Positions 56,716 through 64,000 of a stretch of 64,000 bases of DNA are shown here, piece after piece. The notes under the pieces were generated by a model. That model had not been told where the DNA came from. It did no database searches and saw only the letters and a program-made list of their open reading frames with translations. Made by a program: the position numbers and the translations under genes. The stretch comes from Elmis aenea (taxonomy: Eukaryota; Arthropoda; Insecta; Coleoptera; Elmidae). Numbering within the stretch: the stretch's first letter is position 1; each line of letters opens with the position of its first letter. The stretch covers positions 18,812,575 through 18,876,574 of the forward strand of contig OX393576.1 in the NCBI GenBank assembly GCA_947652605.1, read 5' to 3'.

Positions 56716-59700
56716 ATTAGTTTTTTCCGACGGATTCAGCATAACCAATAACATATTTGTATTGGAAGGCTGCTTTCAAAACCTAAAATATTATAAATAC
56801 ATACTGTGATTGCTTCATTTTGCTTATATTTAGAAACAATAGAGAAAAATAATAAGCATTATAGCAACTATTTATTTTAATAGTGTTCTAAGTAGATATT
56901 TTGCTATGCGTTTCCTTTGTTTTCGACCAACAAAAAATTTGTTATTTCATATGGCCGCCATATTGGAGTTTTGCATAAAAAATAATTCTAAAAATTCTGA
57001 ATACAATGATAACGATATGCATTGGGTAATCGTCGAAAAATTAGGGTAAAGTAACACAAAAGTAGAGATTTTTCATGCCATGAAAAACAAAACGTTAAAA
57101 ATAAAGCAAAATTGTAAAACTTGGCCAGTTTTGCATTTATATTCAAAAAAATGTAGTAATTATAATCGTAAGATTTTTTTAATAATTATCTGTCCAACTA
57201 AAAATTCGAGCGAAGCAGTTCTTTAAAACTGTTTTGAATATTTAACAACAGTCAAATGATAATTAGTTCCATGCAAAAAAAAGCAAGCGACAACAGACCT
57301 AGCACCTCTATATTTAATTTGTAAACATTTTTAAAAGACAAACTGTATAACATTAATGTCCAAATAATTAGGATGATTAAAAAACTTATAATTGTTATAT
57401 TTGCGCTTTTTTTGTGAAAATATAAATTATACGAAATGGGTTATTTTAAGACTTACAAGAAACTAAACATTTTATACAGTAAAATTTAAAAAAATATATA
57501 TTGAGAAATGTGATATTATATTGATTGTTTTATTTAGAAAAAGGAAGTTTTTATAGCCACGAAACCGTGAGAAACAAAACAAAATCAAGTGCAAAAAAAT
57601 AGCGCAGTATGTTCTATTACAAACATAATTTCCTTAAATTAATGTTCCAGAAGATTTAAGCGTTATTCGTTACTTTATAGACACCCTGTATAATTAAAAT
57701 ATTTCGTTAAGAATATCACACGAAAAACATGATGAACAAGGTATAAATTTAAAAAAAAACACGAATGATTAAAAATGGAAAGAATAAAGAGTTATTATTT
57801 GACTGTTAAAATGAAATTAATGTTCATATTAAACGGTTATTCAAAACCCACCATAACAGAAACGATGAGGATTTGGTTGACTTATTTACTGAACAATCAC
57901 ACATCTATAAAATCAGCGAATCGTCAAATTAACTTATCCAATCGATTTCATTCATCCTTTACTTTTACACTGTCGAAAGAACTAATGAACTGTTGTGGGG
58001 ATTCTACTGCCAGACGTGATTAACTACATAGCATTGGTTTAAATTTGCTGCCAGCAACATGAAAAGGTAGATAACGCAGTCTGAAGATAAATTAACGAAC
58101 AGTTGGTGCTCAGTGGATGCAGGTGTTACGGCAAATAAAAGTTGGATTTTTAAAGTAGCACGATATGTTACTTCCAGTTCATTTCTACAAATAAAAAATT
58201 ATGAACAAAGCAAAATCGTATTAAACTTTTTAACGGCGTCATTCCGCATATTATCAAAAGACGAAATTATTTCTAATAGTAAAAACTGGTATAAGTATTC
58301 TAAAATTTTACAAAAAGAACACACACGTCATTAAAAGTTCCAGGTTTTCATTTTAAATTCTAATTGATTGATGATTCCAGATCGACTTATACAAAGACAA
58401 ACGAACACGCTTGTCCAATGACAGACTATAGCCGCACTAAGCATAATAGCTAGTAAAAGTCTTGTTAGCAGTTTAAAAACATTTGCATAAATAATGATTT
58501 AACACCAACCGGATAATCTAATCTAACAAAAAGTTAGTGTTGCGTACATACACAGTACTGCTTACTAAGACTGAGCGATACATCGATAGATATCGATATA
58601 ATGTAATATTCAAGGCACGATATTTTGTAATGTTATAGGGGAATATTCGCTGTTTTCATTACAATCCACCTACCGTCAAAGGTACGTTAATGATGAAATG
58701 GTATAGATGTCTATAGCACAGTGTTTGTTAAAGTGCAGTGCATAGACTACAGGCACTTGAGTATTTTAAACGATTTGCTAATTTAGTAATTACATGGCGC
58801 AAACGAATTTATTAAATCTATTTATTAAAATTTCACAAATATTCAAAATAAATTAAGTGGTATTATTATAAATTTGTATAGCAATAAACATTCAGTATTC
58901 AGTTGCCACTTTAAACTCAACAAAAACAATAATATTGTAATAACTCACTTATTTTTAAATATGAACCTATCAACCCATACATTAACGAAACGAGAGAAAA
59001 AATCTCTTTTTAATTAGCCAACTATGGTTGCCATTTAAAAAAAGACAAGTTTGGCTTATTTCTCAATAATCAAGAGTGCCATGACTTTTAAGATATTTTT
59101 TTCTTATTCTTCGTAAAAATATCTACAGAAATCATTTCACATTTTAATTTTAACGTAGGTGGCTATGGAATTAATTACCATTAAAAAAAATCGTCTATTT
59201 TTAGTTTTTGCAAATTATTTAAAAAAGTTGAAGGTGAGGTCAAATGTCAAAATGGCATTCAATTGGTCTTAAAATTCTGCCCAACTTTGTTAATTTAACC
59301 GACTTTGTAACTCTTATAATAACAAAGTTATTCATACAATACATGTACATTATTGCCACGCTGTACATCGACAAAAATCGATGTAGGTATGTCGATATAA
59401 TTTCGATCTTGGTATTCGATATCAAAAATTTGATATCTGCCACCCCTACTGCTAATTGTAAAATTTATTTACGTGTATACTTTAAAAGCACTAATTTCAT
59501 ATCAAATCCAAACATACTAATTGTTGTTAATGAATGCATCTTGATATTAAGAGTTAAAAACTTTAAAAATATCTTAAAATAATCTCCGTGCAAACAAAAA
59601 ACTCAACGTTTACTGTAGTACATACAGCTCAGCGTAGACTGTAAATATCCTGTACATATTTATCGACTTTGAATGATTTATTAAAAGAATAAAGAAGCAA

Positions 59701-61044
59701 ATGCAAATAACCTGTGTTAACAAATTATCCTTGACGTTTAGGCAGATTGAAAGCAACTCACTTTTTTTGATAAATTGCCAGTCAATTACATGTGACACTT
59801 AAACGAAGTAAGAATTCCCAACAGTGTAATATATTACCCACTAAATAAATTAGCTCCAAATAAATAAGGTTTAGCACTTTTTACGTTGAATAAGAAATCT
59901 GTCAGCACTCGCACACAAGAAAATTATGCCCAAACGTGTTCAGGCAGTTTGTGCAAGTAAATTACACCCAGGAGTTTTGATACAACACGTTACGGACGTT
60001 TAATCAATCGATTTGCTTAACTGGAACTTGAATACACAAGAAAGCGGTTTGGTCCGATTTAACTGTGCATTATTCCATTACAAGCAAGAACCTTATAATT
60101 TTTTTAAAATTGGTACTGACATTTTTATCAATAGGTCTCGATTACGATGACACGAGAGTTAAATTTATTAAGAACAAAAAATACGGTTAATATTTTCATA
60201 AGATTTTATTTTAAATATTCGTATTTCACAAATTAATTTTAAATGATAAGTTAAGAACTAAATGTTATGAGGTGCGGATTTTATTTTTACGGTTGGTTCC
60301 TAGTTTTTTTTTTTCAGTTTTAATAAATTCAGCTTAGCCATTGTATTTGAAAAATTATAAGGACAGCTACATACGTAGATATTAAATGCAACAAAACTAC
60401 CTGGGAAATAAAATAACAATAACAATGTGCAACAAATACGAGGACAATTTTAAAAAAAAACCAACATCTTGAAAAAGTAAATGCGATTAAGACATGCAGA
60501 AAACGCTTAATACTCTTGTTGCGTATGAAAAAAAACCAGTCAAACTCGAAGGACCATATGTAGAATTAAAGATAACAAAACGAAAGGTTAGGTTGGTTCA
60601 CTTGCCAATAAGGTGCACACACAACGACATATAGGCAAATGCTTTGAGTTTTAATTTTGCCCGGAGAAGGCTTTTATGGCGGGCATACGAGACGGCCATA
60701 AAACCAACCAAAAAGGCGCGACAAAAATGCTAAATTTAAAAATAAAACAGAACGCACATTTAGCCCAACAAACGATACCTAACAACTGTTTAATTTTACA
60801 TACTGGAAAACAAAAAAAATTATATTTGATGTCGTAATTATTATTTAAAGTTACGAACTAAATTTTAAGGGAAAATACCAAATGAAAGAGAGGTAGGTAC
60901 AGATGTACCCCAGTATTTGATCGTGGACGACAATATTAAAAAAATTAAAGATACATTTCGACACAGAATACTTTAAAGCAAAATTTTTTGGGTTTAATAA
61001 CTAGGAGGTACACTAAGCTGTAACATATGTAACGTAAATCCAAT
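56716..61044. other. 4.3 kb without a supported gene
   Basis: AT-rich. Contains an isolated CACCCTG end at 57683-57691, repeat fragments at 59020-59330 related to the 349-955 family, and hAT-like ends near 58570 and 59445. Open frames at 57775-58023 and 58113-58334 have no recognised motifs. Confidence 0.45.
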
Positions 61045-61185
61045 GGTAAAAGACAGGATGCCCAGAAAAGCCTTTGAAGCGAGAGCAGATGAAAGAGAAA
61101 ACCTTCGCTGAAAGAAGAACAGATAGATTGAGTGGATTGGAATGAAATGGTTCGCTAAAGACAGGAAGAGATAAAAGAGGACCTA
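61045..61185 (+). pseudogene. Non-LTR RT C-terminal remnant
   Basis: RMPRKAFEARADERENL, then (frame changes) IEWIGMKWFAKDRKR, matches the terminal block of RTE-like proteins (RxPKxAFEARxxGxRPRGRPRKxW...WxxxxxxAxDRKxW). The arginine/proline-rich middle is lost. It is short and broken, so clade assignment is uncertain. Confidence 0.45.
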
Positions 61186-61245
61186 TAACCTATAACCAAA
61201 TCCATGGGTGTGGATCGATATAAAAGCGTAAAATTATGAAGATAA

Positions 61246-61484
61246 CCCACCTCGGTGGCTGGTCGTGTGCACAACCTAACGGGCATTCGGGAGGTCGTGG
61301 GCTCGAATCCTAGGGTCGCCTGATATTGTAGGGGGTTTCAGGTGGTTTTCCCTACAGTTAGGCAAATGCCGTGGCAGTACTTCCACTCACCCTCTACCCT
61401 TACCCATTCCCTTCTCCCTAATCCCAATTCGGTGATTGGTCTTAGCAGCGAAGTATGCCGAAATTAAATAAAATAGTAAAAAAA
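61246..61484 (+). mobile_element. tRNA-derived SINE
   Basis: The head has polymerase III promoter boxes: A box TGGCTGGTCGTG at 61256-61267 and B box GGCTCGAATCC at 61300-61310, spaced as in a tRNA gene. The body includes GGTGGTTTTCCCTACAGTTA and GGCAAATGCCGTGGCAGTAC, similar to a central block widespread in insect SINEs. It ends in an A-rich tail. A possible short target duplication is AAGATAA at 61239-61245 and 61485-61491. The head does not fold as a full tRNA, so this is not a tRNA gene. Confidence 0.82.
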
Positions 61485-61491
61485 AAGATAA

Positions 61492-62344
61492 TTTTAATAT
61501 TTTTTGTCGTAGTTAGCAAGCCTGTCGAAAAACAAATTAAAATAGGTAAACAATTTTTTACAGTATAGAAACATTTTACAAATAGTTTTTTCTTCTTTAA
61601 GAACACAAAAGTTTGTTCAACAAAGTTTTGTATAGAAACCGAGTAATGAACGATGTCTGCTCCACCCTGCATGAACAGCTACTTCAAAATTAATTGTTTA
61701 ATATTTTATGACTAACAAACGCAAGCTTGAAAAGAATATTCATAATTAAATACTCCGTTTCATTGTGGTTAACTCTGCAACATAAGATCAAAGAACACAT
61801 CGTGCCTCGCAGATATTGAAGTAAAATAAGTTATTTTGCATTTGTCCTTTACAAATAAGAGTTCCCGACGTTATTGTTTTTGCTGACGATTAGGAAAGTC
61901 TTTGTTCATAAATATGCTTTTAGCGAGCATGCCGCTTAGTTGCACTGCATGGCCTCTCATATATGCAAAACAGAACGCTTCAAAGAAATAATCAAAAAAT
62001 AATACATTGTAAAAATAGCGCTGCGGTAGTCGCAAACCATATTGAATTTACTACGGAAAGAGCATGTTATTGAATGACGTTGCTACATGGCAAAATATAT
62101 TCACAATAAGTTGTAGCTCGCAACATCTGTGCAACATGTCCATTGCATCGTGATAAAAGAAACGGTATCATCGGAAATTTTAAATAAAACAAGTAAATAT
62201 CGCTGAATTCTGAGGTAAATAACAAACGAATATTTTTTTCAATGTAAGTCACAGTTGACTCGGACTTGAAAACAATAGTTTTTTTAATAATATAAAGGTA
62301 AGTATTTGATAAAATCAATCAGAAAAGTTGCTAAAAATATTAAG
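61492..62344. other. No feature recognised
   Basis: AT-rich spacer; frames of 76 and 83 codons on the minus strand lack motifs. Confidence 0.45.
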
Positions 62345-63340
62345 AACATATGGTGTCTATCACAAAGACATGCGAATCATACAAAAGTTATATATCTAAG
62401 GACCGAAAAGGTTCGGTAAAAGTCGCAAATCAAGTAACCAAAGAAGTTGACATCAGAAGAGGAGCACGTCAAGATTGTGAACTTTTTTCCTCATTATTTA
62501 ATTTATATTTAGAGCTTGATTTAAGAAGCTTCAGAAAATATAGAAGAAGAAATACCGATCGAAGGACAACTTAAAAATATGTTGATAAAACGGTTCTGTT
62601 GGTAAGAACGGTCTCCAAAGATTGATAGAAAGTGTAGCAGCGTGTGAGGAATACGGTGTGAATCTAAACATATAACTAAGACAAAGGTTATGGTCAGGGG
62701 CGTCAAGAGACGTCGCCGGGCCCAGGGGAACAATTTATAATCTTCAGCACCGTCCTCTTGCGGTTAATTAGCGCGTAAAAAATGGTGGGTTGATTTCCGG
62801 GCCCGGAACCCATCCCCCCCTCGTCGGCCTTAGTTATGGTAATAAGTAATCATGATGCCACAGCACAAATATATGTTGACCAGAACGTGCTGAAATAAGT
62901 GTTAAATAACATGCATCTTGGATACACCAATAATGATAAATGGGACAAATACACGCTTAGAGACCTTGCTATTCCTTTTATAACAAGATTTTTTTTTGTG
63001 GCAGTCAAATATACAATTATAAATAAGATTTTTATGGTGTTAAGTTTTTTTAGTGTAATTGTATGATGTCGAAGCATGGACGGTTACTGAAGAAAAAACA
63101 CAAAACTACGAGCGTTCGAAATACAGTGTTAGCGTCGGATGTAAAGGGTTTCATGAGTGCACCATTTTAGATAAACTAGCCCAAGAAGAATTTTAAAAAA
63201 AACAGGAACTTTTCCAAGTAGTAATACGGAAAAAGTTGGAGGTATTCAGAAAAGCAAGAATTTTTTGGTTACAAACTTAAGGCAATGCACAGAGATGAAG
63301 TCAGTCGGGCTAATCAAAGCTCCGGTAATTAATATAATAT
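62345..63340 (+). pseudogene. RTE-like RT remnant, split by a MITE
   Basis: In order: SVKVANQVTKEVDIRRGARQ, DCELFSSLFNLYLE (family RGVRQGCVLSPLLFNLY), then a frame change to LQRLIESVAACEEYGVNLNI. A 138-bp MITE interrupts at KxKVMV. After it: ISNHDATAQIYVDQNVL and LGYTNNDKWD, then YDVEAWTVTEEKTQ (thumb block, usually YGxExWTLTKE), LRAFEIQC, VHHFR and RILKKTGTFPSSNT. The catalytic YADD block is not recognisable. Many stops show it is an old copy. The endonuclease part upstream is absent. Confidence 0.78.
62695..62832. mobile_element. GC-rich hAT-type MITE in the RT remnant
   Basis: The 138-bp insert begins CAGGGGCGTC and ends GACGAGGGG-complement/GTCGGCCTTA. GTTATGGT lies at both edges (62687-62694 and 62833-62840), a perfect 8-bp target duplication. 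Its GC content is far above the flanks. The RT reading resumes directly across it. The inverted repeat is weak. Confidence 0.78.
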
Positions 63341-63587
63341 GGACCATAATAATCGCCTACACCAACTAAAGACACGGCACAAATAAAGATAAGAAGATGG
63401 GAAGATATTTTTATTTTAATATTTGGTTATTAAACTGCAAGTAAATCATAAGATAAGCCCTATAAAACTACGAATATAAAATATTGTTTAATTTTACCCT
63501 TTTGGTCACCAAGCCTGCCTTGAAATTTAAAAAGTTAAATCATTTATATAAAATGCATTTTAATCTAACTTTTGTTCTCTTTAACAT

Positions 63588-63760
63588 TAATAGTTATTTA
63601 CGTAACAAGACTGAAAAATGGTACTTTACTGGACGAGTCGGCACTTTTGGAACGAGCAGTAGGCGAGTCTCGGAAGCATACGAATCCAGTAAAGACAATT
63701 TACGGGTATGTTACGCACGGTATTTTTTCTGCGTCCGCCACTGATACAAAAATCACTATC
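63588..63760. repeat. Diverged copy of the 6.3-kb tandem repeat unit
   Basis: TTAATAGTTATTTACGTAAC followed by AAGACTGAAAAATGGTACTTT and GGACGAGTC parallels the start of the unit at 6291 and 6666. Only the first 150 bp or so align. Confidence 0.55.
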
Positions 63761-63855
63761 GTCACCAGCCATAATTAAAAAATAACTTAACAAACTACAG
63801 GCGAAAACTCGCTTGGTGGTATAATGACGCTTGTTTAACAGCGCAGATCAACAAA

Positions 63856-63955
63856 ACAACTCATCACCATGTCAACCAGCTACTTTCCGGCCTAGGCCAG
63901 TAAAGACAACACATCACCATTGCAACCAAATATTTTCTGGCTTAGACCGGTAAAG
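63856..63955. repeat. 50-bp tandem duplication
   Basis: Units at 63856 and 63906 both run from ACAAC.CATCACCAT to CTTAGRCCRGTAAAG-like ends. They are about 80% alike by eye. Confidence 0.8.
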
Positions 63956-64000
63956 ATGTATTTTTCAGCCTAAAAATTGATCGGAAACAACTGATTTTCT

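Noticed and set aside
56163..57691. A 1.5-kb element bounded by TACAGGGCG and CACCCTGTATAA
   Set aside because: The sequences just inside the two ends are not inverted copies, so they probably belong to different broken elements.
61256..61330. A tRNA gene
   Set aside because: A and B boxes are present but no cloverleaf closes, and the sequence continues into a SINE body and A-rich tail.

Overview
The window reads as AT-rich, gene-poor intergenic or intronic DNA from an animal, most likely an insect. The grounds are the transposon mix: Tc1/mariner and pogo-type elements, Jockey and RTE-like non-LTR retrotransposons, a Penelope-like element, hAT and TTAA-type MITEs, and a tRNA-derived SINE. 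I can defend no complete host gene. One 112-codon reading frame (20146-20484, minus) could be a host exon, at low confidence. A beetle-like genome is a guess from the abundance of TA-flanked elements ending in CAGGGTG.

Layout. 1-5.5 kb: a 24-bp tandem repeat, two long palindromic elements (349-955, 3026-3804), a GC-rich repeat at 1.03-1.35 kb and a minisatellite at 5 kb. 6.3-9.9 kb: a two-copy 375-bp tandem repeat, an internally deleted mariner (7108-7937), a small MITE (7962-8443), and an RTE-like reverse transcriptase remnant split by a hAT MITE (8558-8771), then a second hAT MITE (9658-9898). 12.6-14.2 kb: a 1.6-kb near-perfect palindrome. 16-18.2 kb: a mariner transposase gene interrupted by a 5'-truncated RTE-like retrotransposon with matching 10-bp target duplications, next to a palindromic element. 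22.2-24.0 kb: a Penelope-like element with RT and GIY-YIG domains, inverted terminal repeats, hammerhead-like remnants and a 13-bp target duplication. 25-27.4 kb: two more inverted-repeat elements. 29-33 kb: a pogo-like element with a zinc-finger remnant, a mariner remnant, and an RTE-like remnant split by a Jockey element (9-bp target duplication, poly-A tail). 34-38.3 kb: two related palindromic elements and a TTAA-flanked MITE. 38.4-50.9 kb: sparse, with one RTE-like remnant at 44 kb. 51-52.2 kb: a nearly full-length Tc1/mariner element. 54.3-55.8 kb: a 1.5-kb palindrome whose loop carries the start of a transposase. 56.3-64 kb: a hAT MITE rich in ATATCGAT, a SINE, and a degenerate RTE-like element split by a further hAT-type MITE.

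How the parts relate. Insertions can be ordered by nesting: RTE-like fragments are the older layer; Jockey, hAT MITEs and another RTE-like copy landed in older elements. The dominant pattern is a set of long palindromes bounded by TA and CAGGGTG-type ends. The transposase remnant in the 54-kb loop and the GGTGTCCCA ends of the 51-kb element suggest these are deletion or foldback derivatives of IS630/Tc1/mariner transposons. All coding regions seen are damaged; the least damaged are the RT at 16.6-17.6 kb, the Penelope element (one frameshift) and the Jockey RT (one stop codon). Several alternative starts in these frames are GTG or TTG and are not real initiators.
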